Shown piece after piece: positions 40,493 through 52,513 of a DNA stretch of 64,000 bases. How positions within the stretch are numbered: position 1 is the stretch's first letter; each line of letters opens with the position of its first letter. The stretch covers positions 63,538,757 through 63,602,756 of the forward strand of contig CM077165.1 of the NCBI GenBank assembly GCA_039583875.1. Direction: 5' to 3'. A program made the translations under genes and the position numbers. The DNA is from Platanthera guangdongensis. Taxonomy: Eukaryota; Streptophyta; Magnoliopsida; Asparagales; Orchidaceae. Under the pieces are notes generated by a model that was given only the letters and a program-made list of their open reading frames with translations, ran no database searches and was not told where the DNA came from.

Positions 40493-42542
40493 TGTTGGGT
40501 ACATTGGTTTAAATGTACCTGATTTGAAGAAGCCTCACCCTACTCAATGATATACATCAAAATGTATTTGATGTATTTTGAGTTGCCTTGTGCAGGTTAA
40601 GTATTTGCAGGGAAAGATGAAAAGATTCTAAGTCCATATGTCGACACCCAGAAGGAAAGTGTCGACACTTAAGAAGACTTGTGTCGACACCCAGACAAGC
40701 AGTGTCGACACTTGGAGTACTTGTGTCGATACCAGGGATGCAGAGTCGACACCAGACAGAAAGTGTCGACACAAGGAGCTGTGTCGACACTCAATGAAGT
40801 AAAGTCCAGTGAAGCAGTGTCGACACTTAGCAACAGTGTCGACACCTAGATGAACTGTGTCTACATCAGAAAGTGTCGACACTTGAAGGCTGTATCGACA
40901 CTCAACAAAGTTCAGCAGAGTCTAAGTATAAGTGTCGACATAATAAAGAATGTGTCGACACTCAGCAGAAGACTCAACACATGAAGAAAGTGTCGACACA
41001 ATGAAGAATGTGTCGACACACAGCAGAAGACTCGATACATGAAGAAAGTGTCGACACTAGGAGGCTGTGTCGACACTCAGCAAAGTTCAACAGAAATTCT
41101 AAGTACAAGTGTCGACACTAAGGAGATGTGTCGACACTCAGCGAAAGTCTCAACAGAAGAAGAATGTTTCGACACAAGGAGCAGTGTCGACACTCAGCAA
41201 GTATCAACACATAAGACATGTGTCGACACCAAGAAGATGTGTCGACACTGAACAAGTTCAACACATGAAGATGTGTGGACACAAAGGAGATGTGTCGAAA
41301 CTTACAAGAAATCAACAAAGTACTGAAGAACAAGAAGTTGTGTCGACACACATTATCAGTGTCGACACATGATGAAGAAGCTGTGTCGAGAAGTAATTTC
41401 TACAACACAAGGAGTTGTGTCGACACCTTGAAGGCTAGTGTCGACACTTAGTCTACTTGTGTCGACACTTGGTCTATAAGTGTCGACACTTAAAGACAGA
41501 CTGTCTCGACACTTTCAGACAGTTACAGTTATTTCAAGAACTGACTGGATGACATGACAGCTGCCATTCCAGCCAGTCTACTGCACCTGTCAGAGTTGTC
41601 AGAAAGCTGTTAGGAACCGGATCAGCCGGTCACCTTGAAGAAGGCCTATATAAAGGCTTATACTGTCTATAGAAACAGATGATCAATACATCTAAGAAGA
41701 TAATCAGCAAGAGAAACACAGAAGAAGATCTAGCTATTCATTGAAGAATCAAGTGAAGATCTAAGTAGTTGGAGAGAGAGAGCTCCATCCAAGAAGACAG
41801 CCATTGGAACCAGGCTGTGAAGAAGGGTTCAGACCTAGTTATGAATCTTAAGTTACAGTGATTGAAGATCAGCTGTAGAGAATCAATCCTATTGTGTTCT
41901 ACATTCAAGAAGCTTTGAAGAAAAGCCAAGTGAGATTGTTCTCAGCAGAGTTCTTCCAAGAACTCATCAAGAACCTATCAACTCATCTCTTTATTCAGAG
42001 TTGTAGGTATATCCTTTGTATTCTTATTTTCTTGTAGGATCCTTAGGGATCTGAGTTGTAAGCCTATAATTATAAAGGCTGAGTGGTAGGGCCTGTGTGC
42101 CTGAGTGTAGGAGATTCTTATCTCTGAGTGTAGGCCTGTTGTGGCTGAGTGTAGGCCTGTTGTGGCTGAGTGTAGGCTTTGTGAAGAAGCTGAGTGTAGG
42201 TCTTTGGAGAAGACTGAGTTGTAGGTCCTTGGGCCTGAGCTGTAAGAACCTGTTTGGGGTTCTGAGTGTAAGATCTGAGGATCTGAGATAGTGGAGGAGT
42301 TTGGCCGAATCTAGTACACTACTAGATAGGCGAAGGGGGAAAGTGGATGTACCCAAACCTTGGGGAACCACTATAAATTTGTGTGTTCACTGTGTGCTTG
42401 TTTGATTGCTGTGATTGCGGATTGACTACTGTGTAGAATTAGTTACAAATCTGTGATATAATCTGCAATCTGCCTAAAAAGTTTTAAAAAGATTAAGTCA
42501 CCTATTCACCCCCCTCTAGGTGATTAGGTACAATTTCTTTCA
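40493..42542 (+). repeat. Element D 5' LTR
   Basis: The U3 part carries several dozen TGTCGACA cores (40639-41515) at irregular spacing of about 15-40 bp. A TATA box follows at 41647-41654. Downstream, 42075-42290 is a degenerate repeat of CTGAGTGTAGG(CCTGTTGTGG). It ends in CCCCCCTCTAGGTGATTAGG and TTTCA. Confidence 0.93.
41647..41654 (+). promoter_or_regulatory. Element D LTR TATA box
   Basis: TATATAAA, 130 bp downstream of the palindrome array, also present in the 3' LTR at 62323-62330. Likely drives the genomic RNA; the R region would start about 30 bp on. Confidence 0.7.
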
Positions 42543-42544
42543 AG

Positions 42545-42560
42545 TGGTATCAAAGCCAGG
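42545..42560 (+). promoter_or_regulatory. Element D primer binding site
   Basis: TGGTATCAAAGCCAGG, complementary to initiator tRNA-Met with a single change, two bases after the LTR. Confidence 0.88.
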
Positions 42561-42646
42561 TTACTCAAAAAGGACTTAACTGTCTGAGTAGATCCTGTTG
42601 GCATATTCAAACTAAGTAAATTGCAGAATCAAGAAAACCAAGAAAC

Positions 42647-44683
42647 ATGGGTTCAACTGAGAATCATAAGGAACTTGGATCCATGAAGTTTCCCATTTGC
42701 AGAAAAGAGATTTTTGGAATCTGGAAAGAAAGGGTGAGACTGTTTATGAAAGCCTCAGACCCTAGAATATATATCACAGTTAAAGAAGGGCCATATGTGC
42801 CTATGAAGGTTTCAGTCCTGGATGCAAATCAGAGAACACCTAAGGACTTCTCTGAAATGACAAAAGATGAGATAATTCTAGCCACAATGGATAAGAGGGC
42901 ACAGAATATCATTGTGAGTATCATAGATGATGCTACCTTTCAGAACTTGATACATTGTAAGACATCTAAGGAGATGTGGGATACTCTTATAGTGTATATG
43001 GAGGGTTCAGAAGAGGTGAGACAGGACAGAAAGTTATTGTTAAACCAGGAATATGAAAGTTTCAGGCAAGGTAGGGCTGATAGCATAACAGAATGCTATA
43101 AGAAGTTCTATAGGATTGTCAATGAGCTAATGTCCTATGGCAGAGAATTCAGTAATTATGAGTTAAATGATAAGTTCTTGAGGTCCCTAACAAAGGATTG
43201 GGACACCAAGATCTGTGCCATTAGGGAAATGGCCAAGTTAGCAGATATCCCTCCTCCAACATTGTTTGGAAAACTTCTATCCTATGAGATGCAGTTGATG
43301 GTGAGGAAAGAAGAGGAGAAGACTACAAGAAGTGAGCTTAAAGAAAGAACAGTGGCATTCAAGACAGAATCCACCAGAAAATACAGAAGTAAGTCACCAT
43401 CTCCACCTCCAAAAGTAGTTGAGACTGAGTCAGATGAGTCAGCAAGCAGAAAGTCTGAAAGCAGTGAGAGTGATGAGGACTTTGCAGCATTCACAAGACA
43501 CTTTCAGAAGTTTCTAAAGAAGAAACAGTGGAGGACAAAGCCATCCACATCACAGGGTAAAGATGACTATTATCAGAACAAAAAGTCATCAAAGAAAGAT
43601 AGGAGAAAGACCAAGTCAAGCAAAGCAACTTTATCAAAAATTGTTTGCTATTGCTGTAACGGACAAGGACATGTTATTGCTGACTGTCCTGCGAAAAGGA
43701 AAGAGTCTAATGATAAGAAAAAGACTCAATTCAAGGGCAAGAAGGAAAGGTCTTTTGTTGCCAAGAAAGATAAAAGCCTGTCAGACATATCTTCTTCAGA
43801 AATTGAGTCAGAAGCTGAAGCATACATAGGTCTGTTTGCTGAGGAAGAGGAAGAAGAGTTCATCCAGATCATGAATTCTATATATGAGCAAGAGGACATC
43901 TAGTGCAAAGGACTGATGGCCTTAACCGAAGGTGACAAAATCCAGGAGCAGCCTGGACCTAGTAAGGTACAAAATTGTTCTTTAAGTTCAATTTCTTGTG
44001 CTAGTTCAGAATCAGATTCATCATCATCAAGTGATGAGAGTGCATCTGAATCTGAGGAGGATATTCATCAGTTGATTGATGAATATAGAGTTCTGTTGCA
44101 AGCATTTAAGAAAAGCAAATCCTTGGCCAAGAGTCAGGCTAAGGAGATTGCAAGTCTCAAAGTGGCTGCAACTGATTTTGAGAAGCTGATTGATCAAAAA
44201 CTTAATGAGAAAGCCAGACTGAAGAACATAACTGTTGTTCAGATGGGGACTATAACATTTAAGAATGATCAAATTAGAAATCTGGAGACTAGTCTTCAGA
44301 AGGAGAGAGACATTGTTGCTAGATTTTCTAAACCTAAGTATGTTCTACCTTTGATTGATGAGTTTATACCTCACAAGGGTAAAGCTGGACTGGGGTTTAC
44401 TAAACCTGCTAGGACTGTTCAGTCCAAGTCTAAGGGCAAAGCCCCAGCTCTCAACAAGCCAGCTGTAGTTAAAATAGTTAGGAATGTACCTAAACAAAGG
44501 TACAATAGGTTTGAGTGCTGGTGCTGTGGCAAGGTAGGCCACTTTGCCATAGACTGTTGGCATAATTCTAATGCCAAGTCGAGTAGCAAACTGCCTGTTG
44601 GAAAACCTGCAATTAACTTTGTTAAGAGGCAAACTAACCAGCACCAAGGATCCAAGAATACTTTGGGTTCTAAGGTCTACTAA
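42647..44683 (+). pseudogene. Element D gag, one internal stop
   Basis: Begins MGSTENHKELGSMKFP. Copia gag (UBN2-like) motifs are FGIWKERVRLFMKASDP, TSKEMWDTLIVYMEGSEEV, LLLNQEYESFRQGRADSI and NDKFLRSLTKDWDTK. A Lys/Ser-rich stretch leads to a zinc knuckle CYCCNGQGHVIADC (about 43650) and, after an acidic Ser/Glu-rich zone and a predicted coiled coil (44080-44300), a second knuckle CWCCGKVGHFAIDC (about 44515). A TAG at 43901-43903 splits it, and a TAA at 44681-44683 separates it from protease; all parts share one frame, as expected for a single copia gag-pol polyprotein. Two knuckles and a length near 680 codons fit the long Sirevirus gag. Confidence 0.9.
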
Positions 44684-45775
44684 TCTGTTTTGCAGGTAAG
44701 TCCAAGTGGCCATGCCCCAATATGGTACTTGGACAGTGGTTGTTCCAGACATATGACTGGAACTAGGGGATTGCTAAAGGACTTCACACCAATCAAAGAT
44801 GGTCCTAGAGTCACCTTTGGTGGTTCTGAAAAAGGAATCATCAAGGGTTTTGGTAACATTTCTAGCACCCATATTACTATTACTCAAGTGGCTTATGTTA
44901 AAGGTTTGAAACATAACCTTATTAGTATAAGTCAATTGAGTGATGTAGGATATGACATCTCATTTGTCAAAGATGGTTGTCATATCAGGAGGTCAATTGA
45001 TCAAGAGATCATTTTGACAGGTTATAGAAAGAGGAATGTCTATTGCCTAAACATTATGTGTGAGACCAATGGTTCTCCAGTGTGTCTTGTAGCTGATGAG
45101 AAAGTCTCTCATTGTGTCAAATGGCACAAGAGGCTAGCCCATCTCAACTACAAGACAATTGGCAAACTCTATAGCAAAGCGTTAGTGAGGAATGGTCCTC
45201 AAGTTAAGTGTATTAAAGATGGAATATGCTCAGCTTGTCAAAAGGGCAAGCAGACTAGATCCACCTTTATTAGCATTGAAAACAAAGATGCTGTGAGGTG
45301 TTTATACCTCTTGCATATGGATCTCTTTGGTCCTATACCAGTTCACAGCCTAGGTAGGAAGGTCTATATCTTTGTGGTTGTAGATGACTACTCAAGGTTT
45401 TCCTGGGTGTTCTTCCTTAGACAGAAATCTGAAACACCTAGTATCTTCTATAGCTTTGTCAAACAAATTCAGAATGAACTAGACAGTACAGTGGTCAAGA
45501 TAAGAAGTGACCATGGTACTGAATTCCAGTCTGATAGCATGACAAAACTATGTGAAGAATTTGGGATATTTCAAGAATTTTCTTCACCAAGAACACCTCA
45601 GCAAAATGGCATTGCTGAGAGGAAAAATAGAACCTTGATTGAGGCTGGTAGAACCCTATTAAGTGATACATCTATACCAAAATATTTCTGGGCTGAGGCA
45701 GTTAATACTGCATGCCATGTAATTAATAGGGCTACCATTACTAAAAGCCACAATAAGACCCCTATGAGATTGTGA
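44684..45775 (+). pseudogene. Element D protease and integrase
   Basis: Same frame as gag. Protease active site WYLDSGCSRHMTG at about 44720. The GAG-pre-integrase zinc finger is HKRLAHLNYKTIGKL with CSACQKGKQTRS. The integrase core has MDLFGPIPVHSLG, VVVDDYSRFSWVFFLRQKSE, RSDHGTEFQS, and FSSPRTPQQNGIAERKNRTL with its catalytic Glu. The frame stops at 45773-45775 because of a one-base loss near 45763, and continues in another frame from 45772. Confidence 0.93.
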
Positions 45776-46586
45776 AAGACAGAAAACCAAACCTATCCTA
45801 TTTCAGGATCTTTGGTTGTAAATGCTTTACACTTAACAATGGAAAGTCTTACTTTACTAAGTTTGCTGTCAAGTCCCAAGAGGGGATCTTTGTTGGGTAC
45901 ATCAACAACAGTAAGGATTATAAGGTCTACAACTTGTCTACTCAAGTTGTAGAAGAGTCTGTACATGTAGTATTTGATGAAGCTAGACTTATTAACAATG
46001 AGTTGTCTAGAAGTATTTGCAGCTCCACAGGTGTGACTGAGAAGATGGACAAGCTCACTATACAAGAAGGTCCTACTGCAAGACAGCAAGTAGAAGATAG
46101 TGGCTGTTGTCCATGGGGAGTACTACATGTACCAAATGTAGAAGAAGACCAAGGAGTGCAGCAAGTTGAAGAAGCTGAAGGAGTTCAACCTAAAGCCAGG
46201 ATGCCTCCAGCTAACAGGCATCTAAGAGATCATCCAGCAGAGCAAATCATTGGTGATCTAAGACAAGGGGTACAAACAAGGAGCAGAAATCTGAGTGCAG
46301 CACTCTACTCCAGTTTTCTATCCCAAGTAGAGCCAAAGAAGTTTGAAGAAGCCATCCTAGACCCTCATTGGATTGAGGCAATGCAAGAAGAGCTGAATCA
46401 GTTCAAGAGATGCAAAGTCTGTTATCTTGTTCCTAAACCAAAAGACCACAATATAATTGGAACCAAGTGGATCTTTAGGAACAAGATGGATGAACATGGA
46501 GTAATTTTCAAGAACAAAGCAAGATTGGTTGCTAAAGGATATAGGCAGGAAGAAGATATTGACTTTGATCAAACCTTTGCTCCAGT
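45772..46586 (+). pseudogene. Element D integrase end and RT N-terminal part
   Basis: Continues with SYFRIFGCKCFTLNN and GIFVGYINNSKDYKVYNLST (integrase C-terminal), a variable hinge (46030-46330), then the RT start: HWIEAMQEELNQFKRCKVCY, IGTKWIFRNKMDEHG, KARLVAKGYRQEEDIDF and DQTFAPV. Element C enters right after the FAPV codons at 46586. Open frame beyond this point (to 46767) is LTR of C. Confidence 0.92.
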
Positions 46587-48994
46587 TGTAACACCCCCTA
46601 TCCGTCGCATAGCATATAGCAGTAGGTCCGGCCGGGGCCCGACGCCATATACCACAGACAGACCGGGTGGTTACTTATGGAAACCATCCAACCAATCTCA
46701 ACGTCCTACACATAGCATTCTAGCGGAAGCAGTTTATAAAAGTTGTAAACAAAGAACCCAGCATTAAAGCACGAATGTCCACTAGTACAAAACAGGAATG
46801 TTATTACAAAATACTCAAAACAAGCCTTAAGGCCTTACAAAATGTTTCACTTGAATGTTACATGATTTACAAACCACGGCATGCAGGCCGGTCATACATG
46901 AATAAAGCAATAAACATTTCCATTTGGGCCTTCGAGGGCCGGCTTCGCAAAAAGGGCTTTAGCCCGCTATTGACCGCTTGGTCCAGCTGCACCTGCAAGC
47001 AACAAACCACCGCACGGTGGCAAAACAAGGCAACGGTCAGCAATGCTGACCAAATTATAACGATCTCGCCCCTGACTCGGGGCGGCGATGCTTCTTCCAT
47101 GCATTTCATTAGCATAAGCGAGCAATAAGCACATATAGCCATTTCTTCACAGACGTTGGCTCGCACGGCCACACGCCCCGTGCTCTCAGGGCACATTCTC
47201 GGTGAACCGGTCGATGTCACGTCAATTAAAGCCATAGACATTCCGGACTCACCACCGCCACTTGGACGGCCAAACCTATGAGCAATTTGTCTTCCTGGCC
47301 TGGGTCACGACAATTTAAGCCATCGACCGCCGAAGACCCTAATCTATGCCAACGGTAAGTGCCACGTGCCTTTAGGTCTCTTTAACCGAACGACATAGAA
47401 TGGGTACGGTTTCATCTAACCCGTGCTCACATCGTAACGACAATTTAAGCCATTTGCGCGGGTCAAACTTCCGCCGAGTCCCATTTCCATCACAAGTCAC
47501 ATAACCCCGTTATGTTCAAGTTGGCTCTCAAGCCACCAAGTTGGCAAGATCTCGTATCCGCCCAGTTTTCCGGGTGCACCTTCGGGTTAGTCCCCAAGGC
47601 TCCCTGCTGCAATCTACCGCGTAGAAAACCCGAAAAACAATCAATAGCACGGAGTCTTCTCCGGCAATATGCAATGCAACATCACCGATCCAGACTAACA
47701 TGTCCGGGTAGGCTTCACACATCATGCCTATGTCCGTTCTCGCATACAGACTCTAAACAACGGGGACTTCACATATCTACCCGAAGGAACGCCTCCAACT
47801 CTCCGCAAACTCGCTAGAGCGGGCTTCCTATGCTAAGAAAGAGAGCTACTCATGCTCAAGATGAGGATCGTTACCCTTAAGTTCCTCTTTGGCGCCATTG
47901 AAAAGTAATCAGATGGAAATGACCGCACTAGCGTTGGCTCCGCGGATCCGGAGTCGGCTTGCGATTCGAAGCTCCGAAGCTCCTCCAATGGCGGATCTAG
48001 CTCCTTCTTCTTCACTTAGCTCTCCTCTCTCTCCAAGGACTTAGAAAGAGAACAAGGTATGAAAAGTGAGGGTTTTCTAAGTCAAAACCCGGGTATATCC
48101 CTTCAGGAACAACCCCCAGCCGTTGGATCTTCAGTCAAAGAAATGAACGGCTTCGATTCGGGACTGAAATGCCCAATCTGGACCGAACACGGCCTGGCAC
48201 ACGCCCGTGTCCAGGGCCGTGTGCCTCATTCGCCGTCAAAATCGGATCACCTGGAACCTCACACGGGTATCGAACACGCCCGTGTTCGATCTGACACGCC
48301 CGTGTTCCACCTGACACGGCCGTGTAGCCGGCCGTGTACCCCATGATGTTTCCTCATTTTCAACCCGAGCACTGCACGGGTTCTAGGACACGCCCGTGTC
48401 CCTACCCGTGTCACCTTGACACGCCTGGGCTCCAGGTCGTGTACACAGTCTCGACACTTTGCGGCTAAGTATCGACACGTGTCGACACGCCCTGCGACAC
48501 GCCCGTGTCGCAGGCCGTGTGCCATGTCTCGACACATTGTCGACACCAAAGTGTCGACCTCCCGGGACGAGTGTCGACACAAGCTGACACGCCCTGCGAC
48601 ACGCCCGTGTCGCAGGCCGTGTGCCATGTCTCGACACATTGTCGACACCAAAGTGTCGACCTCCCGGGACGAGTGTCGACACAAGCTGACACGCCCTGCG
48701 ACACGCCCGTGTCACAGGCCGTGTGCCATGTCTCGACACATTATCAAAGCACAGTGTCGACTTCGCGGCTAAGTGTCGACACGGGTCGACACGCCCTGCG
48801 ACATGCCCGTGTCGAAGGCCGTGTGCCCAGTCTCGACACAATGTCGAGACCAAAGTGTCGACTTCCCGCCTTAGTGTCGACACAGGCTTGACACGCCTTG
48901 GGACACGCCCGTGTCCCAGGCCGTGTGCCTGCTGCCAGAACCCAAACTGGCCCAAAACGTCCCCCTTCGCTCCTTTGAGTTTCGGGGCGTTACA
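46587..48994 (-). repeat. Element C 3' LTR
   Basis: In its own direction it begins TGTAACGCCCCGAAACTC at 48994 and ends GGGGGTGTTACA at 46587. Palindromes (TGTCGACA, CACGCCCGTG) fill 48170-48930, the U3 end. Confidence 0.93.
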
Positions 48995-51900
48995 ACTCTA
49001 CCCCTCTTAAAAGAATTTCGCCCACGAAATTACATAAAGGAAAGACATGTACAAAACCAAAATTTGTACCTGAGCGGAACAACTCTGGATATTCGTCAAG
49101 CATAGTCTGCTCTCGCTCCCAAGAGAGCTCCTCATGACCGCAATTGTCCCACCGGAGCTTGACCATCCTGATCTCTTTATTGCGTAGCCGCTTGACCTCC
49201 GAGTCTTCAATCCGCACGGGCTTGACCTTTGTCATTAGCCCACTTTCCACCGGCACTTGATCGACCGCGATCACTTGCGTAGGCTCTTGCACCGCCTTCC
49301 GAAGCACCGAAATATGGAATACATCATGTAAACCACTTAGCTCCACTGAAAGCTTCAGCCTATAGGCCGCTTCACCAACTCGCTCCAGAACCTCAAACGG
49401 TCCAAGGTATCTTGGGCTTAGCTTTTTCAACCGCCGCACCCGCGAGACACCCTTGAACGGCTTGATCTTTAAGTATACATAATCGCCCACAGCGAACTCC
49501 ACGTTCCTGTGCTTGGCATTATAGTACTTTGCTTGCCGGTCCTGAGCGATAAGCAACCTCTCCCGAATGGTTCGCACCAAAGAAGTAGCATCCTCCACTT
49601 CCGATCGCTTATACAACTTTGACTCACCCGTTTCTAACCAAGACAACGGCGTGCGACATCTTCTACCATATAGGGCCTCGAAAGGCGCCATCTGAATACT
49701 CGCTTGGTAGCTGTTGTTGTATGCGAACTCCACCAAATAAAGGTGGTCTTCCCATTGCTTTCCAAAATCCAAGACACACATGCGAAGCATGTCTTCCATG
49801 GTTCTATTGACCCTCTCGGTCTGCCCATCCGTTTGCGGATGGAAGGCTGTGCTAAACTTCAGCTTTGTTCCCAACATTTGCTGCACAAGCCTCCAATCGT
49901 TGGACGTGAACCACCCATCTCGGTCACTCACGATGCTGCGGGGCACACCATGAAGCCATACTATGTTATCCACATAGAGCTTTGCCAACTTCTCCACCGG
50001 ATCATCCTTCCTATGCGGAATAAAATGCGACACCTTCGTCAATCGATCAACAACCACCCAAATGGAGTCGTTCCCCTTTTGCGACCTTGGCAAACCGTGC
50101 ACAAAGTCCATAGAGATGTCGTCAAATTTCCACTCCGGAATAGGCAAGGACTTAAGAAATCCTCCCGGCTTTTGGCACTCCGCCTTTACCAAGGCGCAGG
50201 TTTGGCACTTCGCTACGTATAGCGCCACATCCTTCTTCAAACCCGGCCACCAAAACAGTTTCTTCACATCACGGTACATCTTCGTGCTCCCCGGGTGAAT
50301 CGAGTACTTGGTATGGTGTGCCTCGTATAACAACTCCACCCGTAAATTGCCCACACTTGGGACGCACAAACGACCGTCTTTCCAAAGCAACCCGTCCTCC
50401 ATGACGAATTGGGAATTTGACCCATCCAGAGCCTCTACCATGAACTGCTTCATATGAGCATCCATATCCAAAGCCTGCCGAATACGATCAGCCAGGTCAT
50501 ATTGGACTTCAGTCCAATTCAGAACTGCTTCAACACTAGATTGTCTATCCACGCAAACAATCTCCAACGCCTCCAACTCTCGCACCAACCGCTCATCATG
50601 CACCGATAGCCAATTGGCTTGATCTGGGGCTCGACGACTCAATGCGTCCGCAACCGTATTCCCTTTGTCAGGCACGTAGTGGATCTTGAATGTATAGTCC
50701 CCCAGGAACTCCATCCACCTACGCTGCCGCATATTCAGATCCTTCTGATCAATTAGATACTTTAGGCTCTTGTGATCGGTGTAGATATCAATCTTCACAC
50801 CGTACAAATAGTGTCTCCACAGCTTCAAGGCAAAAATCACGGCCGCTAACTCCAAGTCATGGACCGGATAATTCCTCTCGTGCACTTTTAGCTGTCTCGA
50901 GCCATAAGCTATCACGTTTCCGTGCTGCAGTAGCACGCAACCCAAACCGCTGCCCGAAGCATCGCTATATATCTCATAGCCTTCGGTTCCACATGGCGAA
51001 CTCAGCACAGGCGCCGTGGTCAACCGACACTTCAACTCCTCAAAAGCTCGCGCGCACTCCGGCATCCAAACGAACTTATGCTCCTTCCTCGTCAAAGTAG
51101 TGAGAGGTAACGCTATCCGCGAGAAGTTCTCTACGAAGCGCCTATAATAGCCGGCAAGCCCCAAAAAGCTCCGGACTTCTGCTACAGTAGCAAGCTCAGG
51201 CCACTCCCGTATCGTAACAATTTTCGCCGGATCCACAGCAATACCCTCTCCACTTACTATATGCCCAAGGAACGCCACTGAGGATAGCCAAAACTCGCAC
51301 TTCGAGAACTTGGCATACAACTGATTTCTCCTTAGCATCTCCAACACCAAATGAAGATGCTTGAAGTGATCTTCCTCACTTTGCGAGTACACCAAAATAT
51401 CGTCGATGAAGACGATCACGAAATGGTCCAAGTACTCCCTGAACGTCCTGTTCATCAAATCCATGAATACTGACGGCGCATTCGTCAGCCCAAACGGAAT
51501 GACCGTAAACTCATAATGCCTGTACCTCGTACTAAACGTTGTCTTCGGGATATCACTCTCCCTTATCCGCAGCTGATAGTACCCAGCCTTGAGATCCAAC
51601 TTCGAGTACACCGTCGACCCGACTAACTGATCGAAGAGATCATCAATCCGAGGGATCGGGTACTTGTTCTTCTCAGTTAGCTTGTTTAGCTCCCGATAAT
51701 CAATACAAAGCCTCAAGCTTCCGTCCTTCTTCTTAACAAAGAGGACCGGTGCGCTCCAAGGCGAAGAACTCGGGCGCACATACCCTTGCTCCAACAACTC
51801 TTGCAGTTGAACTTTCAGCTCCGCCATTTCCTTAGGCGCTAGCCGATACGGAGATCGTGACACAGGCTTTGCACCTGGCACTAGCTCGATCGTAAAATCT

Positions 51901-52438
51901 ATCTCCCGCTGAGTCGGGGCTCCAGGAAGATCTGCGGGGAACACATCAGGGTATTCCGATACCACTGAAATACAATCCAACGCGGGCTTCAGCTTTGCAA
52001 CCTCCACTAGTGTAAAGAACAGTTCTGCTCCAGCACGAACCGCCTTCACCACCTGAAGAGCAGACATCAATGTCTTGCTCGACCCCTTTAAGCCTGTAAA
52101 AGTCGTCTCACGACTCTCTCCTAGCTTGACTTCCTTGCTACCACAATCTATATGGGCCTGCTGCTACGAGAGCCAGTCCATGCCAAAAATGACGTCGAAC
52201 TCCGCCAACGGAAGTAAAGACGCCTGCAGGTCGAACTCCTGCTCCCCAATACGAACCTTAACATCGCAGATCTTATCCGCTCGCATCGAACACCCATTGG
52301 GCAATAACACATCCAACTTGTCCTTCGCCATCGAAGAAGGGGCTCCGATGCGTGATACAAATCCTTCGGACAAGAAGGAGTGTGAAGCTCCTGTATCGAA
52401 GAGTGCTCGTGCCGGATTTCCACAAATCAATATAAATC
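48990..52438 (-). pseudogene. Element C pol, one nonsense codon
   Basis: Starts at 52438 after the candidate intron. Protease: [16 protein letters not shown] and FDVIFGMDWLS, then TAG at 52164-52166. From there the frame is open for over 1000 codons. RT has [39 protein letters not shown] and the catalytic [10 protein letters not shown]. RNase H has [17 protein letters not shown] and [16 protein letters not shown]. Integrase has [49 protein letters not shown] and [20 protein letters not shown]. The chromodomain-like end is [18 protein letters not shown]. The stop codon TAA (48990-48992) is formed inside the first bases of the LTR (TGTAAC). Confidence 0.95.
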
Positions 52439-52513
52439 CTAAACAAGTAGTGGTAAGGTAACATGTGCATAACAAGTATTTAAATAAATTGACTTGCTAT
52501 AATTAAACCGTAC
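52439..52513 (-). other. Candidate intron at element C gag-protease boundary (75 bp)
   Basis: In the minus direction: donor ACAG|GTACGG at 52513, acceptor CTTGTTTAG at 52439. Gag ends phase 1 and protease resumes in phase. It contains the gag stop TAA (52503-52505), is AT-rich, and has a pyrimidine-rich stretch before the AG. Confidence 0.7.

Noticed and set aside
44684..44700. Splice-like TTTTGCAG/GTAAGT before the D protease
   Set aside because: Gag and protease are already in the same frame across it; only a single stop codon separates them, which a point mutation explains better.
46587..47241. 117- and 124-codon frames near 46775-47241, repeated at 54071-54537
   Set aside because: Both lie inside the two C LTRs, in conflicting strands, and end with LTR features; no domain.
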